A stretch of 64,000 bases of DNA from NCBI RefSeq assembly GCF_000633535.1, contig NZ_AYMR01000008.1, forward strand, positions 1-64,000. Direction: 5' to 3'. The stretch comes from Leifsonia aquatica H1aii (lineage in GTDB: Bacteria > Actinomycetota > Actinomycetes > Actinomycetales > Microbacteriaceae). The notes under the pieces were generated by a model, which saw only the letters and a program-made list of their open reading frames with translations, had not been told where the DNA came from and searched no databases. Below are positions 16,536 through 24,181 of the stretch, in pieces. Numbering within the stretch: the stretch's first letter is position 1; each line of letters opens with the position of its first letter. The position numbers and the translations under genes are program-made.

Positions 16536-17421
16536 TGATACCCCCTACGAAGTAGCGCTGGAACACGACGAAGAGTGCGAGCGCGGGAACGGTGAACAGG
16601 ACGGACGCGGCCATCAGCGGCCCCCATTCGACGTTGTGCTCGCCGAAGAACGAGTACAACCCGATGGAGAGCGTGTATTTGGACGCGTCGTTGAGGTAGA
16701 TGAGCGGGTTCAGGAAGTCGGTCCACGCCCACACGAACTGGAAGATCACGGCGGTGATCAGCGCGGGCCTGGCCTGCGGCAGGACGATCGACCAGTAGAT
16801 GCGGAACTCGCTGGCACCGTCGATCCGCGCCGCCTGGAGCAGTTCGTTCGGGACCGACATCAGGAACTGGCGGAGCATGAAGATCAGGAACGGGGTGCCG
16901 AAGAACGCCGGCGCCACGAGCGGGATGATCGAGTTCGTCGCGCCGAGGCCGTTCCACATCAGGAACAGCGGGATCATGGTCACCTGCGGCGGCAGCATCA
17001 TGGTCGCCATCACGATGACCAGCAACGGGCGCTGTCCGCGCCACCCGATCTTCGCCAGCGAGTAGGCCACGAGAGGCGACGCGATCAGCATCCCCAGGAC
17101 CGACAGGGCCGCGATGACGATCGTGTTCCAGAGGTACTGCCAGAACGGGATCTCCTCGAAGACCGCGGCGAAGTTGTCGAGCGTCCACTCCTTCGGCCAC
17201 AGGGTCGGCGGCGCGCTGAAGATGTCCGCCGGCAGCTTGAACGCCGTGCTGAGCATCGCCAGGAAGGGGAAGACGAACGCCAGCGTCAGCACCCAGACGA
17301 GCACGTAGCGCCCGGTGGTGCGTCCGGGGCGACGGCGGCGCAGCCGTGACGCCCGCTGGCCCGTGGGCCGCGGAGCGCCGGCACCGGCGGCCGGCCGGGT
17401 CTCAGTCGCGTTCAGAACCAT
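16516..17421 (-). CDS. Carbohydrate ABC transporter permease (MalG type)
   Basis: 301 aa with six TM helices. The EAA loop, which contacts the ATPase, reads LLQAARIDGASEFRIYWSIV followed by LPQARPALIT. The N-terminus (about 1-35) is a Pro/Arg-rich cytoplasmic tail. The start overlaps the preceding permease stop by 20 bases. It pairs with the permease at 17402 and the binding protein at 18325 to import a sugar, probably the one handled by NanE and the ROK kinase. No ATPase is in the operon, so a shared MsiK-type ATPase elsewhere is expected, as is common in actinobacteria. Confidence 0.92.
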   Translation of the reverse strand: MVLNATETRPAAGAGAPRPTGQRASRLRRRRPGRTTGRYVLVWVLTLAFVFPFLAMLSTAFKLPADIFSAPPTLWPKEWTLDNFAAVFEEIPFWQYLWNTIVIAALSVLGMLIASPLVAYSLAKIGWRGQRPLLVIVMATMMLPPQVTMIPLFLMWNGLGATNSIIPLVAPAFFGTPFLIFMLRQFLMSVPNELLQAARIDGASEFRIYWSIVLPQARPALITAVIFQFVWAWTDFLNPLIYLNDASKYTLSIGLYSFFGEHNVEWGPLMAASVLFTVPALALFVVFQRYFVGGISAGALK

Positions 17422-18325
17422 AGTGAACCCATTTCTTCGACGACCAGAGCAGCAGCAGGGTGATGATCAGGGTGATCAGGAAGAGCACCCAGGCCATCGC
17501 CGAGGCGTAGCCCATCTTCAGGAAGACGAACGCGTTCTGGTACAGGTACATCGCGTAGCTGATCATCGACTGCCCCGGCCCCCCGCTCGCCTCGTTGAGG
17601 CGGGTCTGGGTGAGCAGGTACGGCTGCGTGAAGATCTGCAGGTAGGCGATCACCGTGACGATCACCTGGAACAGCGTGACCGGCGAGATGGTCGGCCAGG
17701 TGATGAAGCGGAACCGGCCCCACCATCCGGCGCCGTCGAGCTCCGCGGCCTCGTACAACTCGCTCGGCACGTCCTTGATCGCGGCGAGGTAGATGATCAT
17801 GGTGCCGCCGATCGTCCACAGGCACATCAGCAGGATGGCCGGCTTGCCCCAGTCGGGCTGCTCCAGCCACTCGGGCTGCGGCAGGTGCAGCACCCCGAGG
17901 AAGTAGTTGACGAAGCCGTACTGGGTGTTGAGCAGCCAGCGCCACAGGTAGCCGCCGACCACCACGGGAACGATCGTCGGGAGGTAGACCAGCGCCCGGT
18001 AGAGCGGCTGGCCGCGCACCGGCAGGTTGAGGAAGTGCGCTCCGACGATCGAGATGATGATCGTCAGCGGCACCCCGGTCACGGTGAGGAACAGCGTGTT
18101 CCAGAGCGCCTTCCAGAACGTGGAGTCGTTGAGCATGTGGGCGTAGTTGTCCAGCCCCACCCAGGAGGGCGCCTGGAACAGGTTGAAGTCGGTGAAGCTG
18201 TACCCGGCGGAGGCGAGCACCGGCCACACGATGAACACCGCCGCGCCCACGATGAACGGCGACGCGAACGCCAGACCCAGCAGGGTCTGGCGTCGCGCAC
18301 CGCGCTTGGCGGTCGTGGCCGTCAT
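17402..18325 (-). CDS. Carbohydrate ABC transporter permease (MalF type)
   Basis: 307 aa from ATG 18325, which overlaps the binding-protein stop by one base. Six TM helices. TM1 is LAFASPFIVGAAVFIVWPVL, and the EAA loop is LYEAAELDGAGWWGRFRFIT followed by WPTISPVT. It forms the transmembrane channel with the next permease. The N-terminus is typical of the family (TAKRGARRQTLLG). Family membership is sure; the sugar is inferred from the neighbouring amino-sugar enzymes. Confidence 0.92.
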   Translation of the reverse strand: MTATTAKRGARRQTLLGLAFASPFIVGAAVFIVWPVLASAGYSFTDFNLFQAPSWVGLDNYAHMLNDSTFWKALWNTLFLTVTGVPLTIIISIVGAHFLNLPVRGQPLYRALVYLPTIVPVVVGGYLWRWLLNTQYGFVNYFLGVLHLPQPEWLEQPDWGKPAILLMCLWTIGGTMIIYLAAIKDVPSELYEAAELDGAGWWGRFRFITWPTISPVTLFQVIVTVIAYLQIFTQPYLLTQTRLNEASGGPGQSMISYAMYLYQNAFVFLKMGYASAMAWVLFLITLIITLLLLWSSKKWVHYGSERD

Positions 18326-19611
18326 CAGTACGACTTCGCCTTGTCCGCCACCGACTGCAGGGCCTTCTCGGGTGTGGCGACTCCGCGCACCACGTCGTCG
18401 AAGGCGGTCGCCAGGTCGGTCGAGTACTGCGCGCTGTACGGCTGGCTGGCGAGCGACTTCGCGTTCGGGCTCTTCAGGGCGTTCAGCCAGGAGTCGAAGT
18501 GCGGGATGTCGCTGTAGGCCGAGTCCGTCAGCAGGGCGGTCTTCGACGGGAGGTTGCCGAGGGCCAGCGTGAAGTCGGTCATCGGCTTGTCGCTGACCAT
18601 GTAGGCGAGGAACTTCGCCGCTTCGGCCTTGTGCTTGGAGTTGCTCGGGATGAACAGCGTGCTCGTCGTCACCTGGGTCGTCCCGGCGAGGTCCTGGCTC
18701 GCGGCCGGGATGTCGACGACGCCCCAGTTGAGGTTCGGAGCGACCTTGGGGATGTTGACGGCCTGCCATTCACCGTCGACGACCATGGCCTCCTTGCCTG
18801 TGTAGAACGGGTCCTGCGCCGACATGTACTGGCCGAGGCCGGAGGTGAACGACGCGATCTTGTCGGCGCCGTAGGTGTCGGTCAGGGTCTTCGTGTACCA
18901 GTCGAGCGCCTCCACGTTCCCGGGGTCGGTGGGCGACGGGGTCTTGTTGTCCGTGCCGTCCCAGGTGCCGCCGAACGCGTAGCCGAGAGTGGTGAACAGG
19001 GTGGACGCCGACGGGTTGCCGAGGCCGATCTGGGTGATGGCGCCGCTGGCATCGGTGACGGTCAGCTTCTTGACCGCCGCGGCGAGCTCGTCCATCGTGG
19101 TCGGCGGCTGCACGCCGGCCTTGTCGAGCAGGTCCTTGTTGTACATCAGCTGCTGGGTGTGCACCGCGATCGGCAGGGCGTACGTCTTGCCGTCGTACTT
19201 CATCTGGTCGAGGGAGGCCGGGGCGAACTCGCCGAGGTCGACCTTCTCGGTCTTCAGGTAGTCGTCGAGCGGGGCGAGGATGCCCTTCGACGCCCAGGAG
19301 CCGACGGTGTTGCCGAAGTTGTCGGAGATGTCGAAGCTGCCGTTGCTCGACGACATCGAGGTGAGCTGCTTCTGCGCGTCAGGGCTGGAGACGCCGACGA
19401 CCTTGATGTCGGACTGGCTCGAGTTGAAGTCGGCGATGACCTTCTCGAGCGCCTTCGCCTCCTCGCCGCCCCAGAGGTACGAGAAGGTGATGGTGGTGGG
19501 GCCGGACGGTGCGGCTCCGGAGCAGCCGGTGAGGGCGACAGCGGCGGCGGCGACGCTGGTCAGTGCGACGGCGCGCAGCGCGAGCCGTCGTCTGGTGATC
19601 CTGGATTCCAT
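18325..19611 (-). CDS. Extracellular sugar-binding lipoprotein (family 1 SBP)
   Basis: 428 aa. Signal peptide with lipobox VALTGCSG (Cys about 29). Mature family-1 solute-binding fold: TITFSYLWGGEEAKALEKVI, FDISDNFGNTVGSWASKGIL, YALPIAVHTQQLMYNKDLLD, EAMVVDGEWQAVNIPKV, and the C-terminal AKFLAYMVSDKPMTDFTLAL. AAGGAA lies before the ATG. It is the first gene of the operon 19611-14890, divergent from the GntR regulator, with operator-like palindromes in the 186-base intergenic space. It captures a sugar for the two permeases. Confidence 0.93.
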   Translation of the reverse strand: MESRITRRRLALRAVALTSVAAAAVALTGCSGAAPSGPTTITFSYLWGGEEAKALEKVIADFNSSQSDIKVVGVSSPDAQKQLTSMSSSNGSFDISDNFGNTVGSWASKGILAPLDDYLKTEKVDLGEFAPASLDQMKYDGKTYALPIAVHTQQLMYNKDLLDKAGVQPPTTMDELAAAVKKLTVTDASGAITQIGLGNPSASTLFTTLGYAFGGTWDGTDNKTPSPTDPGNVEALDWYTKTLTDTYGADKIASFTSGLGQYMSAQDPFYTGKEAMVVDGEWQAVNIPKVAPNLNWGVVDIPAASQDLAGTTQVTTSTLFIPSNSKHKAEAAKFLAYMVSDKPMTDFTLALGNLPSKTALLTDSAYSDIPHFDSWLNALKSPNAKSLASQPYSAQYSTDLATAFDDVVRGVATPEKALQSVADKAKSY

Positions 19612-19657
19612 GGGGTTCCTTCGGGTGTGAGGGGATTCGGAATGGGATTGCTTGTCA

Positions 19658-19673
19658 ATTGGTGTACTCCATT
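19658..19673. promoter_or_regulatory. GntR operator-like site 1 (ATTGGTGTACTCCATT)
   Basis: TGGTGTACTCCA, a near-palindrome matching three other copies of TGGTNNNNACCA in this locus (19746, 22058, 22123). It lies 47 bases upstream of the binding-protein ATG, where bound repressor would block the importer operon. The neighbouring HutC-type GntR protein is the likely binder. Confidence 0.65.
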
Positions 19674-19743
19674 TATTCGAACGGTGTCAACAGATTCGTC
19701 AAAATCAGTGGATACTTGCACTGAGTGGTGCACATCTCCCTAA

Positions 19744-19759
19744 AATGGTTGTCACCAAT
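19744..19759. promoter_or_regulatory. GntR operator-like site 2 (AATGGTTGTCACCAAT)
   Basis: TGGTTGTCACCA sits 41 bases upstream of the gntR ATG. It shares the outer half-sites (ATGGT, ACCAT/ACCAAT) with the other three sites. The location suggests autoregulation. Confidence 0.6.
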
Positions 19760-19797
19760 CGCATCACCGTTTGTCGACCGATCCGCGGAGGAGAACC

Positions 19798-20511
19798 ATG
19801 GCGGAGCAGCACACCAAGTCCGAGCGCCTGCGCCAGCACCTCGTCGAGGTCATCGACCAGGGGCTCGAGCCGCACTCGAAGCTGCCGACCGAGCGCGACC
19901 TGGCCAGCGAGTTCGACGTGAGCCGCCTCACCGTGCGCCGCGCGCTCGACCGCCTGGAGCACGAGGGGCTCGTCTACCGGGTGCAGGGCGCCGGGACCTT
20001 CGTGGCCGCCCCGCGGATCACGAAGTCGGTGGAGCTGACCTCGTTCAGTGAGGACATGCGCGCCCGCGGCCTCGAGCCTGGGTCGTCGGTGCTGGTCACC
20101 GAGACCATCCCGGCCGGAGCCCGGCTGGGCGCGAAGCTGCGGGTCAGCCCGTCCGACGACGTCTTCCACATCCGCCGCGCGCGCACCGCCGACGGCGAGC
20201 CGATGGCACTCGAGGACTCCTACCTGAACCCCAAGCTGTTCCCCGGACTGATCGACAACGTCGGCGGCGAGTCGCTCTACCGCATCCTGGAGACCGAATA
20301 CGGGATGCGCATCGAATGGGCGGAGCAGAGCATCCACGCCAGCGTGCTCGAACCGGACGAGGCGGCGCTGCTGGGCGCACCGCCGTTCTCCCCCGCCTTC
20401 TACGTGACCCGCACCAGCTTCGACGCGCAGGACCGCGCGGTCGAGTACGCCGAGTCGACCTACCGCGGCGACCGGTACCACTACGAACTCCAGATCCATC
20501 GCTCGCGCTGA
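19798..20511 (+). CDS. GntR-family regulator, HutC/UTRA subfamily
   Basis: 237 aa from ATG 19798 behind GGAGGAG. N-terminal winged helix: LRQHLVEVIDQGLEPHSKLP, TERDLASEFDVSRLTVRRAL, YRVQGAGTFVA. C-terminal UTRA ligand domain: LTSFSEDMRARGLEPGSSVL, HIRRARTADGEPMALEDSYL, YRGDRYHYEL. Related regulators (NagR/DasR/YvoA) respond to phosphorylated amino sugars. That fits the divergent NanE/ROK/ABC operon. Four matching palindromes at 19658, 19744, 22056 and 22122 probably define its regulon. Confidence 0.92.
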   Translation: MAEQHTKSERLRQHLVEVIDQGLEPHSKLPTERDLASEFDVSRLTVRRALDRLEHEGLVYRVQGAGTFVAAPRITKSVELTSFSEDMRARGLEPGSSVLVTETIPAGARLGAKLRVSPSDDVFHIRRARTADGEPMALEDSYLNPKLFPGLIDNVGGESLYRILETEYGMRIEWAEQSIHASVLEPDEAALLGAPPFSPAFYVTRTSFDAQDRAVEYAESTYRGDRYHYELQIHRSR

Positions 20512-20545
20512 GCGGTCCGTCATCCGCGCTGAGCAGAGGAGCCCC

Positions 20546-22057
20546 ATGCGCATCGCCCTCGTCCCCCTCGACGAACGCCCGGTCAACGTCGACCTCCCCC
20601 GTCAGGTCGCGGCCATCGCCGGCGCCGACCTGCTGCTGCCGCCGCCGGAGGCGATGCCCGACTTCCGCGCACCGGCCGACGTCACGGCGCTGCACGGCTG
20701 GCTGCGCGACCTGGCCGGCTCGACCGGAGACGATCGGCCCGACCGGCTCGTGGTGTGCATCGACACCCTCGTGCACGGCGGGATCATCCCGGCCCGGATC
20801 ACGACCGACAGCACCACCACCGCGCTGGAGCGGCTGGATCTGCTGCGGGAGCTGAAGGCCGCGGCCTCTGAGCTGAGGATCACCGCCGCCTCGCTGATCA
20901 TGCGGGCGAGCGACTCGTACTCGGCGGTCGAGGAGCCGGGATACTGGAGCGACTACGGCCGCGACTTGCACACCCTCGGCGGCGCCCTCCACCATGCACT
21001 GGAGGCGGATGTCACCGGCGGCGAAGCGGCGGCAGCGGCACCACGGACCCCCGTGCCCGACGACGTGCGCAGCGATTTCGAGCGACGGAGGCTGCGCAAC
21101 CATACGATCAACCTCGCGGCCCTCACTCTCCACGAGGAGCGCACCGTCGAGACGCTCACGCTGACCGCCGACGACACCGCGCCGTACTCCGCCGGGTCGG
21201 CGGAGCAGGTCTGGCTGCGGCACTGGGCGCGCGCCCTCCCCCGCGGCCACGAGGTGCTGATGTACCCGGGCGCCGACGAGGTGGGGGCCGTGCTGGTCGC
21301 GCGCGCCCTGGCCTCCGGTGTCGGCGTCCCCGTCTGGCGCATCGAGTGCGGTGAGACGGACGGTCTCGACCGGGTGCCCAACTTCGAGAACGCTCCGCTG
21401 CGCGACAGCCTCACCCGGCAGATCGTCGCCGCGGGTGGCCGCGTGGCCGCCCCGGGCGAGACCGCGGACCTCGTGGTGGTCGCCCACGCTCCCGACCCGG
21501 CGCGGGGCGACTTCTTCGGATCGCGGCCGGACTCCGACCCGGCCGCCACCGACGGCGCGGTCGCCGCGGTCCGCGCCGCACTCGACAGCGGGGCGATCGT
21601 CGCGCTGGCCGATGTGCGGTTCAGCAACGGCGGCGACCCCGACCTGGTCGACCGCCTCTCCGCCGATGGACTGCTCCTGCGGCTGGCCTCGTACGGCGGC
21701 TGGAACACCGCGGGCAACTCGATCGGCGGGGCCGTCGCCCAGGCCACCGCGCTCTGGGTCGGCCGCACGCTCGGCACGGCCGACGAGGTCGCGCTGAGGG
21801 AGGCGCTGCTGACGCGCATCCTGGACGATCGGGCGTACCAGAGCGGCACCCGGCTCGCCATGCACGATGCCGAGTTCGGCGGGAGCATCGGTCCGGTCGA
21901 CGCGGCAGCGCAGGAGGCCGCGGTCGCCCGCATCACGCAGGAGCTGGGCGCTTACCTCGCCGGCATCCTGCCCCCGGGCGAGACCTGGCGGCTCGACGGC
22001 GTGACGCTGCCGTGGCGGCGCAGCTTCGAGATCGGCGTGAGACTGAGCGCGTCGTAA
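20546..22057 (+). CDS. DUF4127 family protein
   Basis: 503 aa with GAGGAG before the ATG. DUF4127 hallmarks: the N-terminal IALVPLDERPVNVDLPRQVA, LVVCIDTLVHGGIIPARIT, ITAASLIMRASDSYSAVEEP, a central YPGADEVGAVLVARAL, and the C-terminal ALADVRFSNGGDPDLVDRLS with SYGGWNTAGNSIGGAVAQAT. No signal peptide. The family is uncharacterised but repeatedly adjoins sugar ABC transporters. It follows gntR by 34 bases and is probably cotranscribed with it, so a step in amino-sugar or glycoside use is inferred. The conserved Asp, Glu and His residues suggest a metal-dependent enzyme. Confidence 0.85.
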   Translation: MRIALVPLDERPVNVDLPRQVAAIAGADLLLPPPEAMPDFRAPADVTALHGWLRDLAGSTGDDRPDRLVVCIDTLVHGGIIPARITTDSTTTALERLDLLRELKAAASELRITAASLIMRASDSYSAVEEPGYWSDYGRDLHTLGGALHHALEADVTGGEAAAAAPRTPVPDDVRSDFERRRLRNHTINLAALTLHEERTVETLTLTADDTAPYSAGSAEQVWLRHWARALPRGHEVLMYPGADEVGAVLVARALASGVGVPVWRIECGETDGLDRVPNFENAPLRDSLTRQIVAAGGRVAAPGETADLVVVAHAPDPARGDFFGSRPDSDPAATDGAVAAVRAALDSGAIVALADVRFSNGGDPDLVDRLSADGLLLRLASYGGWNTAGNSIGGAVAQATALWVGRTLGTADEVALREALLTRILDDRAYQSGTRLAMHDAEFGGSIGPVDAAAQEAAVARITQELGAYLAGILPPGETWRLDGVTLPWRRSFEIGVRLSAS

Positions 22058-22071
22058 TGGTGTGAACCATT
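22056..22071. promoter_or_regulatory. GntR operator-like site 3 (AATGGTGTGAACCATT)
   Basis: An almost perfect palindrome beginning at the DUF4127 stop codon. It matches the half-sites of the other sites in the locus and lies 65 bases before site 4, so the two could act together on the glycosidase-like gene at 22188. Confidence 0.65.
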
Positions 22072-22119
22072 CTTCGGCGAGACCCTTCGATTAAGGGTTT
22101 CCATTGCTTAAACGTTCGT

Positions 22120-22137
22120 AAGTGGTGTACACCATTA
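22120..22137. promoter_or_regulatory. GntR operator-like site 4 (TGGTGTACACCA)
   Basis: A perfect 12-bp palindrome at 22123-22134 with flanks AG and TTA, the best match to the locus consensus. It ends 54 bases upstream of the ATG at 22188, overlapping the expected promoter. Confidence 0.7.
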
Positions 22138-22187
22138 ACGCGATCGGCACCGTCGCCGAGATCGCACCACCCATCGAAGGAGTAGGC

Positions 22188-23951
22188 ATGAGTCATCGCA
22201 CTTCGCACCGCCTCGCCGCCCTGATCGCCGGAGCGGCCCTCGCCGCCGCGCTGGCCGTCCCCGCGACCGCGGCATCCGCTGCGCCCACCTGCACCACCAC
22301 CCCGCGCATCGACGGCAGCTTCATCCAGCCGGCGCTCGTGGACGGCTGGACCTCGACGCAGCTCGCGTCGGAGTTCACCACCCTCACCAACGCCTGCATC
22401 ACGAGCCAGGTCATCCAATGGACCGCCGACACCAAGGCGTCGACGACCATCTATCCGAGCAGCCTCAGCGGGTACACCCAGAACACGTCGACGGACGTCG
22501 TCTCACGGGTGCTCACCGCCGCCGACAGCGCCGGCGTCTCCGAGTACCTCGGGCTCCAGACGAACGACGACTGGTGGAACACCTATGCGAACTCGACCAG
22601 CTGGTTGAACGCCGAGGCGACCAAGGCGAACGCCCTCGCCGACGACCTCTACGCGAAGTACGGGTCGCACACGTCCTTCGCCGGCTGGTACCTGCCATTC
22701 GAGGTCGACAACTGGAACTTCACCTCGACCGCCTCCTGGAGCGCGATGTCGACGTTCTACACGACGATCGCCAACCACCTCCACGCCCTCACCCCGGGCA
22801 AGCCGGTGATCATCAGCCCGTTCTTCAACACGGCGGGCGGCCAGACCAGCAGTCAGTGGACCACGATGTGGTCCAGCATCCTCGCCTCCGCCCCCATCGA
22901 CGTCATCGCACTGCAGGACGGCGTCGGCGCCGGCCACGCCACGACCGGGCAGCTGGCCACGTGGTTCGCGGCCACGAAGAGCGCGATCACGAGCGCACGC
23001 CCTGCCACGAAACTCTGGGCCGACAGCGAGACGTTCAACCCGGACTTCACGCCGATGTCGATCAGCCAGCTCGTCGCGGACCTCACCGCCGTGGCGCCCT
23101 ACGTGAGCAAGACGCTGTCGTTCTCGTACGACCACTACCAGAGCCCGCTCGTCGTGCCGGCGGTGTACGACACGACCTACCGCAACTACCTGTCGACGGG
23201 CACGGTGGAGACGTCCGCGCCGACGACTCCCACCGGCCTCACCGCGAGCGCCGGAGGGGTGACATCCGTGAACCTGAGCTGGGCCGCCTCCACCGACAAC
23301 ATCGGCATCGCCGGCTACCGTCTCTACCGCGACGGCGCGCTTGTGAAGGTGATCCAGGGGGCCGGGACGACGTTCACCGACGCCGGGCTCAGCCCGTCGA
23401 CCGCGTACAGCTACAAGCTGGCCGCATTCGACGCCGCAGGCAACGCCTCGGGGCAGAGCACCGCGGCGAGCGCCACCACCTCGGCAGCCCCCGCCGCCAA
23501 CCCGCTCGTGTCTTCTGGCAAGAGCTACACCGCGTCCCTCGCGGCGGACGCGAGCTACCCCGACACCGGCGGGACCGAGCTCACGAACGGCGTGACCGCC
23601 TCCACGAGCTATGCCGACGCCGCATGGCAGGGCCGCAACACCGGGAGCCCGTACAGCTTCACCATCGATCTCGGCGCGACGAAGACCATCACCCAGGTGG
23701 GAACGTCCTGGCTGCAGACGAAGTCGCTGTACATCTTCCTCCCGTCGAGCATCCAGGTGTCCGTGTCCACGACCGGTGCGAGCTTCACACCGCTGGTGAC
23801 CATGCCCGCTCCGAACGTCAGCGACGCCGACCAGCGCTACACCTACGCCTCCTACGGCCTGTCCGGCTCCGGGCGGTACGTGCGGTTCACCGTCACCCCG
23901 GCGAGCAGTGCGTGGTCGTTCGTGGACGAGGCGACCGTGCGCGGATTCTGA
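22188..23951 (+). CDS. Secreted DUF4434 glycosidase-like protein with Fn3 and F5/8C domains
   Basis: 587 aa from ATG 22188 behind GAAGGAG. Signal peptide (about 1-33, AVPATAASAAP). Residues about 35-340 are a DUF4434/TIM-barrel-like domain: IDGSFIQPALVDGWTSTQLA, SEYLGLQTNDDWW, FAGWYLPFEVDNWN (Glu likely catalytic), VIISPFFNTAGG, VIALQDGVGAGH, KLWADSETFN (second Glu) and LSFSYDHYQSP. Then a fibronectin type III module (about 345-440) and a C-terminal F5/8 type C carbohydrate-binding domain (about 450-587). The architecture fits an extracellular glycoside hydrolase. Two GntR-type operators precede it, linking it to the importer. The glycan substrate is unknown. Confidence 0.83.
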   Translation: MSHRTSHRLAALIAGAALAAALAVPATAASAAPTCTTTPRIDGSFIQPALVDGWTSTQLASEFTTLTNACITSQVIQWTADTKASTTIYPSSLSGYTQNTSTDVVSRVLTAADSAGVSEYLGLQTNDDWWNTYANSTSWLNAEATKANALADDLYAKYGSHTSFAGWYLPFEVDNWNFTSTASWSAMSTFYTTIANHLHALTPGKPVIISPFFNTAGGQTSSQWTTMWSSILASAPIDVIALQDGVGAGHATTGQLATWFAATKSAITSARPATKLWADSETFNPDFTPMSISQLVADLTAVAPYVSKTLSFSYDHYQSPLVVPAVYDTTYRNYLSTGTVETSAPTTPTGLTASAGGVTSVNLSWAASTDNIGIAGYRLYRDGALVKVIQGAGTTFTDAGLSPSTAYSYKLAAFDAAGNASGQSTAASATTSAAPAANPLVSSGKSYTASLAADASYPDTGGTELTNGVTASTSYADAAWQGRNTGSPYSFTIDLGATKTITQVGTSWLQTKSLYIFLPSSIQVSVSTTGASFTPLVTMPAPNVSDADQRYTYASYGLSGSGRYVRFTVTPASSAWSFVDEATVRGF

Positions 23952-23956
23952 TCCGC

Positions 23957-24013
23957 CGAGGTTCACGTCGTTGCGCCCCCAGCACGGGAATGACCGCGAC
24001 GACGTGAACCTCG
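23957..24013 (+). terminator. 15-bp perfect hairpin after the glycosidase gene
   Basis: Arms CGAGGTTCACGTCGT (23957-23971) and ACGACGTGAACCTCG (23999-24013), extendable by a further G:U-tolerant three pairs. It begins six bases after the stop at 23951. No T-run follows. Position favours a terminator, but the loop is long (27 bases) and a REP-like element is possible. Confidence 0.5.
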
Positions 24014-24061
24014 CTGCGCATATTCGTCTACTTGTCTGAGGACTTGTGATAAGATCGGGTC

Positions 24062-24109
24062 GTGTTTCGCCTCGAATCCCTCCTTCTTCGCCGCCACGAC
24101 GGGGTCTAG
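24062..24109 (+). CDS. leuL: leuA leader peptide (Leu-rich, 15 aa)
   Basis: GTG at 24062 opens the 15-codon frame VFRLESLLLRRHDGV with TAG at 24107-24109. It contains four Leu codons, three of them consecutive (CTC CTT CTT). A possible -10 (TAAGAT, 24050-24055) lies only six bases upstream, so the transcript may be leaderless. The last codons form the left arm of a perfect hairpin (24094-24130). This is the arrangement of ribosome-mediated attenuation: stalling at Leu codons when leucyl-tRNA is scarce would alter hairpin formation and let leuA be expressed. Confidence 0.7.
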   Translation: MFRLESLLLRRHDGV

Positions 24110-24130
24110 CCGACCGGCTCCCCGTCGTGG
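24094..24130 (+). promoter_or_regulatory. Attenuator hairpin upstream of leuA
   Basis: Perfect 11-bp stem CCACGACGGGG (24094-24104) and CCCCGTCGTGG (24120-24130), loop of 15 bases. The left arm lies inside the leader peptide frame, so the translating ribosome would control pairing. No U-run follows; it could act by sequestering or by Rho-linked termination. leuA starts 52 bases later. Confidence 0.6.
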
Positions 24131-24181
24131 CCGCTGGGCTGTGCCGGTCGCCTCCGACCCGCCTCGACGAAGGATCGACCC

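Noticed and set aside
20144-21865. A 573-codon minus-strand frame opposite gntR and DUF4127
   Set aside because: It spans two real genes in antisense and has no recognisable domain.
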